A stretch of DNA of 55,919 bases from the NCBI GenBank assembly GCA_902826795.1, contig CADEGD010000007.1:1-55919 (forward strand). Reading direction: 5' to 3'. Of the stretch, positions 1-8,187 are shown piece after piece (the first letter of the stretch is position 1; the number at the start of each line of letters is the position of its first letter). Origin of the DNA: an uncultured Acidobacteriota bacterium (GTDB lineage: Bacteria; Acidobacteriota; Blastocatellia; Pyrinomonadales; Pyrinomonadaceae). A program made the translations under genes and the position numbers. The notes beneath the pieces were generated by a model. That model did no database searches, was not told the DNA's origin, and saw nothing but the letters and a program-made list of their open reading frames with translations.

Positions 1-1
1 C

Positions 2-337
2 GATTTTTTTGATGTCGAAAAGTTTCCGGAGATGACCTTTAAGAGTACGAAGGTCGAGAAGAAGGGAAGTAGCTGGATCGTCAGCGGCGATCTAACAATG
101 AGAGGTGTTACGAAGCCCGTCTCGATCCCGTTTACGATCAGCGGCTTTCTGCCGGGCGGCGAAAGAAGCGGAGCCAAAATCGGGATCACCGGCGAAACCA
201 CTATCAACCGTCGCGATTTTGGTGTGAATTACGGCAACAATTTGCCAAGCGGCATTCCCGCGATCTCCGACGATGTAAAAGTGGTCTTGGCCATCGAAGC
301 GGGAAAGCCGCGTACGGCAGCTCCGGCTTCGGAGTAA
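2..337 (+). CDS. YceI family protein, 5' end missing
   Basis: The reading frame is already open at the window edge (first residues DFFDVEKFPEMTFKS), so this is the C-terminal part of a longer protein; the first internal Met lies at base 32. The pattern FFDVEKFPEMTFKST, then a strand reading GDLTMRGVTKPVSIPF and a later INRRDFGVNYG, is typical of the YceI lipocalin-like beta-barrel family, which is usually secreted and binds isoprenoid or other lipids in the periplasm. About 111 residues remain of a usual 170-200. The exact ligand cannot be told. The tail ends in a short Ala/Pro-rich stretch. Family assignment is firm; function is family-level inference. Confidence 0.85.
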   Translation, partial: DFFDVEKFPEMTFKSTKVEKKGSSWIVSGDLTMRGVTKPVSIPFTISGFLPGGERSGAKIGITGETTINRRDFGVNYGNNLPSGIPAISDDVKVVLAIEAGKPRTAAPASE

Positions 338-397
338 GGCAGCGTGAGAGTGGCGCCTTTAAGGTGTTCCGGTTTGAAACGCGTAAACGCGTCACTC

Positions 398-1057
398 TTA
401 CTTTCTGGCCGCCTCGCCAAACGAGATATCGTAGATGGCGTATTTTTCCCAATCTTTATAATCGAAGTGCCACCATTCGTTGGCGTTGACGATGAACCCC
501 TCGTCTTCCATCAGCTTTCGCAGAAGATCTCTGTTTGCACGCTGTTCTGCGGTTCCTCCTGCGTAATCAGGCGATGCCCGCTCGGAGAATTCGTCGTAAT
601 CGGAAGGCATTTCAACCAGCTTTCCACTCTTTAGATCATAGATCGAAAGATCGATCGCGCAGCCGCGGTTGTGTTTCGAGCCCTTTGCGGGATCGGCGAC
701 GAACTTGCGTTTATCTTCCGGCGTCACTTCCCAAAACAGCTTCGTGATCGACCACGGACGATAGCCATCGAAGATCACGAGCCCCAAGCCCTGCTTCCTC
801 AGCTTCTGATGGATCCTCGCGATCCGTTTCGCGGCTGGCTTTTGCAGGAAAGCCCGAGCTTCGGGATACACTTTCTTGCCGACAAAGTTGTTGTCGGTCG
901 CGTAGCGGATGTCGAGCTTGATCGTTGGGTCGAGGGTGATGAGTTCTGTCAAGTGGGCCTCGCGTTTACCGTTTTCTTTAGGCGGGCCGTCTTGGGCAAC
1001 GGCCTGAAATGAAAGAATAAGAAATACAGCGAGAAGAGCAAATCTAGATCTCAACAT
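398..1057 (-). CDS. ddpX: D-alanyl-D-alanine dipeptidase (M15D, VanX/DdpX type), secreted
   Basis: 219 residues. A signal peptide (residues 1-21, ending AVAQ) sends it to the periplasm. The zinc peptidase motifs of family M15D are complete: SKHNRGCAIDLS gives His129 and Asp136, EWWHFD gives catalytic Glu194 and ligand His197, and Arg100 in FDGYRPW matches the substrate-binding arginine. The reaction is hydrolysis of D-Ala-D-Ala. A periplasmic form without vanS/vanR/vanH/vanA neighbours points to cell-wall turnover or nutrient recovery rather than glycopeptide resistance (inference). It lies downstream of the gene at 1158-2219 on the same strand, with a large hairpin repeat (1081-1153) in the gap. 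Confidence 0.88.
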   Translation of the reverse strand: MLRSRFALLAVFLILSFQAVAQDGPPKENGKREAHLTELITLDPTIKLDIRYATDNNFVGKKVYPEARAFLQKPAAKRIARIHQKLRKQGLGLVIFDGYRPWSITKLFWEVTPEDKRKFVADPAKGSKHNRGCAIDLSIYDLKSGKLVEMPSDYDEFSERASPDYAGGTAEQRANRDLLRKLMEDEGFIVNANEWWHFDYKDWEKYAIYDISFGEAARK

Positions 1058-1080
1058 AGCAAGATTATATCCACAGAAAG

Positions 1081-1153
1081 CAGAAGCCCGTGCGTTGGCA
1101 AGAGCTTACCTTTCAACCTGATGGTTAAGCCCTTGCTAACGCGCGGGCTTCTG
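1081..1153. repeat. Long imperfect inverted repeat (REP-like palindrome)
   Basis: Two 28-base arms, 1081-1108 and 1126-1153, are reverse complements at 25 of 28 positions, separated by a 17-base loop. The three mismatches are of the transition type that still allows G-U pairs in RNA. The element begins CAGAAGCCCG and ends CGGGCTTCTG. It sits between two genes on the minus strand and has no T-run on either side, so it is more like a dispersed intergenic palindrome of the REP/BIME kind than a terminator. No second copy of this exact sequence was found in the window, though two other long palindromes lie inside genes at 26010-26086 and 36725-36807. Confidence 0.75.
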
Positions 1154-1157
1154 TACG

Positions 1158-2219
1158 TTATGGCTTTTCTTCTGTCACTGGCTCGGAATCTTCAGGGCCG
1201 ATGATAATATCGGTGCCGAATTTCTGATAGTTCGTGAAGCGGATGAGATTTCGCGTCTCGAACGAACGGCCGCCCTCGCGGATCGTAAGCCGCACATCGG
1301 AAACCAGCGGCAGCAGATACTTCTCTTCACTGATCGTGGTCCAGTCGTAATCGATCGTTCGGCGAGCGGCCGTAACCGGAAAGCCTTCGGGAATTTCCGT
1401 TGCGTCGCTCTCAACTCTCAGTACACGGAAATCGGCTCGGTCGATCCACATTCGGCCCTTCATCCCGCTTATCGTCGATTGCGAAAATCCGCCGGTACCG
1501 GAAACTATTCGTTGCTTCGCCTTGTCACGCTCGACTGCGAAGTCGAATATGACAGCCGTCCGTCCCCTTACAATATCGGTCTGAACCGGAGTAAAATCTG
1601 CATCGCTTTCGGGCTTAAAGATCGTAGCCAGCATCGTTACGAACTCTCCCGTCGAGCTGGAACCGCCCGCTTCTTGGTAGCTTCCCTTTGCCTCCGGGTT
1701 TTGCTGTATCGCCCCGTTAATCGACAGGAGTTTGTACGACTCTTCTCCGGTCGAACGATAGCTTACACCGACCACGAGCTTATCCTGCGGCCTGAAACTG
1801 CCCGTACCCGCATATCCGACAGAACGCTGGATCTGTTGTTTAACGACAAAATCCGGCATTTCCTCTACTGCTTCCAGCGTCTTGCGGCGAGTTTTATCTA
1901 TGATTCCCGCGACCTCAAGCTGCGTCGGCAGCTTCGTACCTTCCGGATCTTTACGCCGACGCTCGGCCTCTTCTAGAGCACGCTTGAGTTCGTCGTCATT
2001 CGCACCCTTCGATCGCGTCAGGCTGCGAACGCCGTCAGTCAACACGAACCCGATGCCTCGGCTCCGAAGGGCGTCAACGACATCGTCTTTGGTTGCCGTT
2101 TTACGCTCAAGCTTATACAGAAGCTGAACATATTCGGTCTGCGTCAGCGGCTTATCCTGAGCAAACGCGGAGACGCAGAATGCCACGGTGAAAAATAGGA
2201 AAAAAACAGCGGATCTCAT
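1158..2219 (-). CDS. Secreted protein of unknown function, lipoprotein-sorting-like fold possible
   Basis: 353 residues from the chosen start. An upstream in-frame Met exists (base 2306), but the segment MRSAVFFLFFTVAFCVSAFAQ starting at 2219 is a complete signal peptide, so the shorter start is preferred. The mature part opens with a charged helical stretch (ELKRALEEAERRRKD, about residues 75-90), followed by a beta-rich region with GRMWIDRADFRVLRVE and TNYQKFGTD. The pattern of Met-x-Trp-Ile-Asp followed by alternating strands resembles outer-membrane lipoprotein-sorting or DUF-type periplasmic proteins common in Acidobacteriota. No catalytic motif was recognised and no function is assigned. 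Confidence 0.75.
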   Translation of the reverse strand: MRSAVFFLFFTVAFCVSAFAQDKPLTQTEYVQLLYKLERKTATKDDVVDALRSRGIGFVLTDGVRSLTRSKGANDDELKRALEEAERRRKDPEGTKLPTQLEVAGIIDKTRRKTLEAVEEMPDFVVKQQIQRSVGYAGTGSFRPQDKLVVGVSYRSTGEESYKLLSINGAIQQNPEAKGSYQEAGGSSSTGEFVTMLATIFKPESDADFTPVQTDIVRGRTAVIFDFAVERDKAKQRIVSGTGGFSQSTISGMKGRMWIDRADFRVLRVESDATEIPEGFPVTAARRTIDYDWTTISEEKYLLPLVSDVRLTIREGGRSFETRNLIRFTNYQKFGTDIIIGPEDSEPVTEEKP

Positions 2220-2332
2220 CTGGATAATTGATGCGAAATCGGGCCGAGGTGTTGTAAACACGGACTTAAAATCAAACGGGAGATGCTTTGCCGGCATCTC
2301 CCGCATAAAAATGTATTGCTACAAACAACGGG

Positions 2333-2734
2333 TTAGTTAACCCATTCTTCTTCGTAATTAAGCTTCCAGTGAGCCGTTACCCAAGCCTCAGCGGCCTCCA
2401 TCGCGACAGCCTTCCACTTCTTCAAATTCTGAAGAACGTTCAGGGCTGCCAGCGGCTTGCTCGGGTCTCGCTCAACTCGGATCACTTCGGTGGCGACCTC
2501 GATGATGGTCTTATCTTCAGCAAGAATGCGAAGCTTGACCTCGGCGCCGACCGGCGGAAGAGTCTCGAGGTTTACGAGAGCACTGTTCTCACCAAGGTTT
2601 TCGGTCGTACCCTCTACCTTTACCCGCTTTCCACTTTCTTCGTCCACCCAAATAGCCTGCACCGGCATGTGGGCCAATATCCGATGGTGCATCGGAGTTT
2701 TATATGATGATGTTGCGTATTCTATCTGTGACAT
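2333..2734 (-). CDS. PilZ-like domain protein
   Basis: 133 residues, cytoplasmic, no signal peptide. The core reads HRILAHMPVQAIW, then GTTENLGENSALVNLE, then PPVGAEVKLRIL, which follows the strand order of PilZ domains (basic N-terminal strand, D/N-x-S-x-x-G-like turn, then a PGxxVxLxI strand). The RxxxR c-di-GMP-binding motif is not cleanly present (only an isolated Arg), so it may be a degenerate PilZ domain that does not bind the nucleotide. The C-terminal 35 residues are helical and Trp-rich. It stands alone, with a 579-base gap upstream. The fold is likely; binding of c-di-GMP is uncertain. Confidence 0.6.
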   Translation of the reverse strand: MSQIEYATSSYKTPMHHRILAHMPVQAIWVDEESGKRVKVEGTTENLGENSALVNLETLPPVGAEVKLRILAEDKTIIEVATEVIRVERDPSKPLAALNVLQNLKKWKAVAMEAAEAWVTAHWKLNYEEEWVN

Positions 2735-3040
2735 ATTATCCCCCGCTTATTCGCCTGACCTTCCCCATGAAATGTTCCCTGCAAAAAGAGAACGAGAAAA
2801 TTAACCCATTATTACAAAAAAGTCAAGTTTCCCCGCCGATTATCACGATCGCTTATAAAGCGTCATTTGCTCCATAGATCGGCGCTGGTTCTGATGCCGA
2901 CGCCCAATGAAGGTTTGCCAAGGTTTTCTCGCGCCGGAGAAAAAGTCTAAATCATCTATTCTGTTAGATTTAACTTCGATGTAACGTCGCGGATGCACAC
3001 TAGAGACTTGCCCTTTTACGACCGATCTCCTCAGTTGTTC

Positions 3041-3056
3041 AGGAACCCGATTTGCA
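3041..3056 (+). promoter_or_regulatory. Possible sigma-54 (-24/-12) promoter of the first Oar gene
   Basis: AGGAACCCGATTTGCA has GG and GC at the exact spacing of the sigma-54 consensus (TGGCAC-N5-TTGC) and a full TTGCA -12 element, with two mismatches in the -24 half. It lies 258 bases before the ATG, close to the 232 bases seen for the better match at 19403-19418. No enhancer-binding protein is encoded in the window. Confidence 0.4.
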
Positions 3057-3226
3057 TAAAAAGAAGCGTCCTAATTTAGCCTTTTTTGGAAATTGTTCGG
3101 GCGTTCTAATTGAAAGTTCCTGAACCGCCGTAATCGTGTGTAAACACAAAGGTTATTCATGTTACAGGCGGAGGAGCGAGAAAGACCATTGAAGCAATCG
3201 CTTTGAGGTTCATCCGAAAAGCAAAA

Positions 3227-3243
3227 TAAAAATCCAAAAATCG
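3227..3243 (+). repeat. 17-base motif shared by the upstream regions of two Oar genes
   Basis: TAAAAATCCAAAAATCG occurs here and again, identically, at 19307-19323. Both copies are in the long non-coding regions ahead of Oar-type receptor genes, but at different distances from the start codons (71 and 327 bases). Confidence 0.5.
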
Positions 3244-3313
3244 AGATAATCGGGAATTACAGACACTTTTACAAAGGCATTTTTCAAACTCATTAAGAGG
3301 TCAAAGAATCAGA

Positions 3314-6300
3314 ATGACAAAGTTTTTGAACATTAGAATCGTCGTCCTTTTCGCGGCGATCGTTGCGACGCTCTCTAGCGTGTCGATGGCCCAGGTCACG
3401 ACTTCGGAGATCGTTGGATCGGTCAGCGATCAGGCGGGTGCGGCCGTATCCGGCGCGACCGTCACGGCGGTACATGAGCCCTCGGGCACACGATACTCGG
3501 CTACGACGAATAGCGAAGGCCGGTTCGGCATTCCGGGCATGCGCGTCGGCGGCCCTTACACAGTTACTATCACGTCGTCGGGCTTTGCCGAGCAGAAACG
3601 TGAAGGCTTGACGCTATCACTCGGAAACGCCGCGACCGTTGATGTCACGCTCGGTGTGGCCGGAGCAAGTGCCGAGGTCACGGTCACCAGCGATCAGACG
3701 TTTAGCGAACTCCGTACCGGAGCGTCGACCAGCGTTTCGCGCGAGGTTATCAACCGCGTGCCGACGATCAACCGCTCGATCAACGATTTCACGAAGCTCT
3801 CACCGCAGTACAGCGGTGGCCCCTTCGGCGGCTCGTTCGCCGGTCAGGATAATCGTCTTAACAACATCACGGTTGACGGAGCGTCGTTCAACAACTCGTT
3901 TGGTCTTGGCGGCCAGCCCGGTGACCGGACGGGGATCTCGCCGATCTCGCTAGACGCGATCGAAGAATTTCAGGTCAACGTTGCCCCTTACGACGTTCGG
4001 CAGGGTAATTTCGTCGGTGCGGGTGTCAATACCGTTACTCGAAGTGGAAACAATGATTACGCGGGATCTGTCTATTACATCTGGCGTAAGCCGGGCATCA
4101 TGGGTAAAGATGCAGGCGACACAGTTATCAACCGCGGCACGTTCGACTACAGAACCTGGGGGTTCCGCGTAGGCGGGCCGATGCCGTTCTTCAATTTTGG
4201 CGACGGAGCGGACGACAAGTGGTACACCTCCGGTCGCGATAAGCTGTTCTTTTTCTTCAGCTATGAGAATGAAAAACTGCAGCAGCCCGGTTCGACGCTT
4301 CGTGCGAACACCGGCGGCCAGACCGCGGGTGGCAGCACGTCGCGCGTGCTGGCGTCCGATCTAAACGCGCTGAGTAGCTACCTGAACACGAATTTTGGTT
4401 ACGAGACCGGACCTTATCAAGACTACAACAATGACACGATCGGTAAGAAATACCTGTTTCGGGGCGATTACAACCTTGACGTGAAGAATAAGGTAAATTT
4501 CCGATACATTCACTTAGACTCAAACAACGATGTCTTAATGTCGACCTCGTCGTCGCTCGGTTTTGGACGATCACGCACTGCCACCAACGGCGGAATGCAC
4601 TTCCAGAATTCTAACTACAAGATTTTTGAAAACATTCGATCACTGGTGGGCGAATGGACAAGCATGTTCACGGATACGGTTTCCAACAGCCTTATCGTAG
4701 GTTATACGAAACAGGACGAGAGCCGCGGATCCTTTGGCGAGTTGTTCCCGTTTGTGGACATTCTTCAAGGCGGATCAACCTACATATCATTCGGTTTTGA
4801 GCCGTTTACCCCGAACAACGAGCTTCGCTACAACTCGTTCCAGGTGCAGGATAACCTGACTCTCTACCGCGGAAATCACACGATGACCTTTGGTGGAACC
4901 TACGAACGTTACAAGTCGGAAAACGTCTTCTTCCCGGGTTCGCAGAGTGCATACGTTTATAACTCGCTTGCCGATTTCTACGCGGATGCTAACGGCTTTA
5001 TTGCCAACCCGAACAGGACTACCTCGCCAGTGTCGCTGCGCCGATTTCAGGTTCGCTGGTTGAACATTCCCGGACTCGACAAGCCCGTGCAGCCCCTTGA
5101 GGTTGATTATTTCGGCGTTTACGGACAGGATGTTTGGAAGCTTCGTGACAATTTCTCGCTGACATATGGCCTCCGAATGGACGTTCCGTTCTTCGGCGAG
5201 ACTGGATTTGCGAATGCTCAAGCCAACTCCTTAACGTTTCGTGATGAGACGGGAGCATCGGTTAGTTATCAGACCGAAGCACTTCCCGATCCGAAAATAC
5301 TTTGGTCGCCCCGAGTAGGCTTCAACTGGTCGCCGCTCAAGAGCGGACGGGTCCAGGTCCGCGGCGGAACGGGTGTTTTTACTGGCCGTCCCGCATACGT
5401 CTGGGTATCGAATCAGATCGGAAATAACGGTGTACTTACCGGATTCGAGGAGACCAACAACACAAGTCAGCGTCCTTGGAATCCGGACATCAATCGTTAT
5501 AAACCCCCGGTCGTTACGGGTTCACCAGCTGAAGTTTATGAACTGTCGCTGACGGATGCAGACTTTCGATTCCCACAGTTGTGGCGATCAAACATCGCTA
5601 CGGATGTAAAAATTCCTCTAGGTTTTGTGGCGGGAACTGAGTTCTTGTACAACAGGGACTTGAACGGCATCTACTACATTAACGCTAATCTGTCGACACC
5701 GACCAGGTTCACGGGAGCTGATCCAAGGCCAGGCTGGACAGGCGCGGATCAGTGCCCAACTACTCCTGGTGGATTCAACTCGGGTTTGCAAAATAATCGG
5801 ATTCATTGCGCTGTTCAGAATGCCATCGTTCTTAAAAATCAGAATGTTGGCCGCTCGTGGAACCTCGCATTCTCTATCGAGAAACCTTTCTGGAACGGAC
5901 TCTACGGTAAAGCGGCTTATGCGTTTGGCGAAGCTAAAAACACCGTCGATCCGGGGTCGATTGCGGCCGGTTCGTGGAATGGTAACCAGCATGCTGGTGA
6001 TCCGAACAATCCGGGCATCGGATTCAGTTCATCGTCCCAGCGACACCGAATTTTCGGCATTCTTTCTTATGAGAAAGAGTACTTCAAATTTGGTAAAACG
6101 GCGGTTTCGATGTTTTACGAGACGCGCAATTGGGGCAACGGAAGCTATGTGTTTGGCGGTGATATCAACGGAGACGGCGGTACGTCAAACGATCTGATCT
6201 ACATTCCGCGAGATGCGTCGGAAATGAACTTTGGGAATGTCACGTCGTCCACTGGCACGGTGCTATTCACTGCTGCTCAGCAAGCGGCTGCGTGGGAAGC

Positions 6301-6712
6301 GTTCATCTCTCAGGATGAGTATCTTTCGAAGCACCGCGGCGAGTACGCTCAACGCGGCGCAGCATTCCTGCCGTTTGTAACTAAAGTCGACTTCAGCCTG
6401 GCACAGGACGTGTTCTTCCGGACGGGCAGCCGCGTCCACCGGTTCCAGATACGTGGAGATATTCTCAACTTCACGAATCTTCTGAATAAGAACTGGGGAA
6501 CCGGTACGCAATTTACAAACCTACAGCCGCTGCTTCCGACCAGTACCTCTTCGACAGCAACGTGTCGGCCGGGTTCGGCGGTAACTACGGCAGTTGCCTA
6601 TTGTCTGCGAAGCGGAGGCGGAAGCCTGATCGCACCTGTTTCTTATAGTCCGACCGCAGGATTCGGTGATGTTTGGCGATTGCAGCTTGGCGTTCGATAT
6701 ACCTTCGACTAA
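3314..6712 (+). CDS. Oar-type TonB-dependent receptor with carboxypeptidase-regulatory-like domain
   Basis: 1132 residues, outer membrane. Signal peptide at 1-27 (ending SMAQ). A carboxypeptidase-regulatory-like beta-sandwich follows (about 28-115: IVGSVSDQAGAAVSGATVTA ... GLTLSLGNAATVDVTL), then a plug domain (about 120-250, with EEFQVNVAPYDVRQGNF and NTVTRSGNN) and a large barrel ending in aromatic Phe (RLQLGVRYTFD). This is the Oar/OmpA-like receptor layout abundant in Acidobacteriota; such proteins take up or process large substrates, but the ligand is unknown here. It is transcribed alone, ahead of a strong terminator (6738-6766), and is preceded by a sigma-54-like element. Confidence 0.92.
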   Translation: MTKFLNIRIVVLFAAIVATLSSVSMAQVTTSEIVGSVSDQAGAAVSGATVTAVHEPSGTRYSATTNSEGRFGIPGMRVGGPYTVTITSSGFAEQKREGLTLSLGNAATVDVTLGVAGASAEVTVTSDQTFSELRTGASTSVSREVINRVPTINRSINDFTKLSPQYSGGPFGGSFAGQDNRLNNITVDGASFNNSFGLGGQPGDRTGISPISLDAIEEFQVNVAPYDVRQGNFVGAGVNTVTRSGNNDYAGSVYYIWRKPGIMGKDAGDTVINRGTFDYRTWGFRVGGPMPFFNFGDGADDKWYTSGRDKLFFFFSYENEKLQQPGSTLRANTGGQTAGGSTSRVLASDLNALSSYLNTNFGYETGPYQDYNNDTIGKKYLFRGDYNLDVKNKVNFRYIHLDSNNDVLMSTSSSLGFGRSRTATNGGMHFQNSNYKIFENIRSLVGEWTSMFTDTVSNSLIVGYTKQDESRGSFGELFPFVDILQGGSTYISFGFEPFTPNNELRYNSFQVQDNLTLYRGNHTMTFGGTYERYKSENVFFPGSQSAYVYNSLADFYADANGFIANPNRTTSPVSLRRFQVRWLNIPGLDKPVQPLEVDYFGVYGQDVWKLRDNFSLTYGLRMDVPFFGETGFANAQANSLTFRDETGASVSYQTEALPDPKILWSPRVGFNWSPLKSGRVQVRGGTGVFTGRPAYVWVSNQIGNNGVLTGFEETNNTSQRPWNPDINRYKPPVVTGSPAEVYELSLTDADFRFPQLWRSNIATDVKIPLGFVAGTEFLYNRDLNGIYYINANLSTPTRFTGADPRPGWTGADQCPTTPGGFNSGLQNNRIHCAVQNAIVLKNQNVGRSWNLAFSIEKPFWNGLYGKAAYAFGEAKNTVDPGSIAAGSWNGNQHAGDPNNPGIGFSSSSQRHRIFGILSYEKEYFKFGKTAVSMFYETRNWGNGSYVFGGDINGDGGTSNDLIYIPRDASEMNFGNVTSSTGTVLFTAAQQAAAWEAFISQDEYLSKHRGEYAQRGAAFLPFVTKVDFSLAQDVFFRTGSRVHRFQIRGDILNFTNLLNKNWGTGTQFTNLQPLLPTSTSSTATCRPGSAVTTAVAYCLRSGGGSLIAPVSYSPTAGFGDVWRLQLGVRYTFD

Positions 6713-6737
6713 ATTGCGATCTTTAGATCGGTTTGAT

Positions 6738-6766
6738 GAGGCTGTCCGAGAGGGTGGCCTCTTTTT
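6738..6766 (+). terminator. Rho-independent terminator after the first Oar gene
   Basis: A 10-base-pair stem (GAGGCTGTCC with GGGTGGCCTC, including G-U pairs) closes a GAGA tetraloop (GNRA type) and is followed by TTTTTG. It starts 26 bases after the stop codon at 6712. The Oar gene at 19650 ends in the same style of terminator. Confidence 0.85.
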
Positions 6767-6771
6767 GCTTT

Positions 6772-6793
6772 AAATGTGGCGCGTGCCACATTT
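6772..6793. repeat. Perfect 9-bp inverted repeat
   Basis: AAATGTGGC and GCCACATTT flank a GCGT centre. It lies just after the terminator and 83 bases before the glycosyltransferase start, so it could be an operator for that gene. There is no T-run to make it a terminator. Confidence 0.45.
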
Positions 6794-6875
6794 GCTAGAA
6801 ACGACTTGAAGAGTCGGAGAAACTTCTGACTTATTTTTAGGTTCGATTTCTAGTATCATCGTGTCGTTTTTACCG

Positions 6876-7973
6876 ATGCGGATACTGCACATCTCATCTT
6901 CGAGGACGTTTGGCGGTGGCGAGCGGCACCTTGTGGACCTATCCCGCGGCCTTGTCGAACGCGGCCATGAGGTATTTGTAGCGCTTCGACCGACGAACGA
7001 ATGGCAGCATCGGTTGAGTTTTGTACCGTCCGGAAACATCATGCATGTCTCTATTCGGAATTCGTTCGGCGTGCTTAGTTCAATGCGCATTGCGGATTTC
7101 GTGAAGCAGAATAAGATCGAGGTCGTTCATGCCCACGTTGCCCGCGACTATATTCCCGCAAGCATTGCCGTGCTTGCTGCTAAAGATGCTAAATTCGTGC
7201 TCACGCGGCACGTACTGTTTCCACTTAAACCCTTTAACAAGTTTGCTTTAAAGAATCTTTCGGCGGCGATCGGAGTGTCGGAGGCGGTCGGCATTGGGCT
7301 AAAAAAACTATTTTCATCCTCAAAGGTTTCGGTGATAAGGAACGGGCTAGACGTGAACGTATTGACGAGTGCCGATACCACAAGGCTTCGGCACGAGTTT
7401 CGAGAGTTTCACAATATTCCAGACGACGCGTTGGTCGTCGGAACGCTCGGCGAGCTGCGAGAGCTTAAAGGCCAGCGAGATTTTGTTTTAGCGGCTAATG
7501 AGGTTGCAAAACAGCTTCCGAATACGCACTTCGTCGTGGTCGGGAAAGACAACACCGCCGACCGTTCCTTCAGACGGGAGCTGAGGCGGCTCGTCAAAGT
7601 CTTCGGACTAGAAGGGAAGTTTCTTTGGTTGGACTGGATCGACGATACCGATTCCTTTTTTGCCGCGATCGATCTGTTTGTGTCGCCTTCACATTCCGAG
7701 AGTTTCGGCCTGGCAATGCTTGAGGCGATGGCTCACGGCAAGGCCGTGGTCGCGACCGACACCGAGGGAGCCCGCGAGCTGCTCGGAAAGAAAGCCGTCC
7801 TGGCAAAGATCAAAGATCCCGTTGGCCTCGCCGCCAAGATCGTCGAACTGCTCCGCGACGATTCGCTACGTGCGGTCCAAGGTGGGGAAAACCGCAAGGC
7901 CGCCGGAGAAAAATTCTCACTCGAACGAATGCTCGACGAAACCGAAAAGCTCTATAAGAAACTTGTCGGCTAA
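6876..7973 (+). CDS. Glycosyltransferase family 4 (GT-B)
   Basis: 365 residues from the ATG at 6876; a GTG 15 bases upstream is in frame, but MRILHISSSRTFGGGERHL is the usual GT4 N-terminus (Rossmann strand followed by a GGGE acceptor/nucleotide loop). The C-terminal GT-B domain has the EX7E retaining motif (Glu275 ... Glu283 in SHSESFGLAMLEAMAHGKAV) and VGTLGELRELKGQ. It transfers a sugar from a nucleotide donor in the cytoplasm, probably in surface polysaccharide or lipid glycan assembly; donor and acceptor cannot be read from the sequence. The next gene is a glycogen debranching enzyme, so a storage-glucan role is an alternative. Confidence 0.88.
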   Translation: MRILHISSSRTFGGGERHLVDLSRGLVERGHEVFVALRPTNEWQHRLSFVPSGNIMHVSIRNSFGVLSSMRIADFVKQNKIEVVHAHVARDYIPASIAVLAAKDAKFVLTRHVLFPLKPFNKFALKNLSAAIGVSEAVGIGLKKLFSSSKVSVIRNGLDVNVLTSADTTRLRHEFREFHNIPDDALVVGTLGELRELKGQRDFVLAANEVAKQLPNTHFVVVGKDNTADRSFRRELRRLVKVFGLEGKFLWLDWIDDTDSFFAAIDLFVSPSHSESFGLAMLEAMAHGKAVVATDTEGARELLGKKAVLAKIKDPVGLAAKIVELLRDDSLRAVQGGENRKAAGEKFSLERMLDETEKLYKKLVG

Positions 7974-8187
7974 CGATGCATGTGTTGCGAAATCCGATCT
8001 TCTGCTCCTGTTCAGATTTATTCAGATCCATTCATCTTCTTCAGTGGTTAATGAATTTTTCACCACAGAACAAGACGAATAGGAAGAACAAATCTGATCA
8101 AGAGTGAGAGATGCGGCCTGCCTCAGTTGCTTTGCCCCCACCTCAAATTGGAATATAAATACAAGCCCATTTAATTATCCTGCGTTG

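Larger units (their letters stand above)
2735..3313. other. 579-base intergenic region before the first Oar receptor
   Basis: No ORF with protein-like composition is visible on either strand. The stretch is A/T-rich compared with its neighbours. It holds a sigma-54-like element (3041-3056), a 17-base motif shared with the leader of the second Oar gene (3227-3243) and a weak AGAGG before the ATG at 3314. If transcription starts near 3068, the leader would be about 245 bases. Confidence 0.6.
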
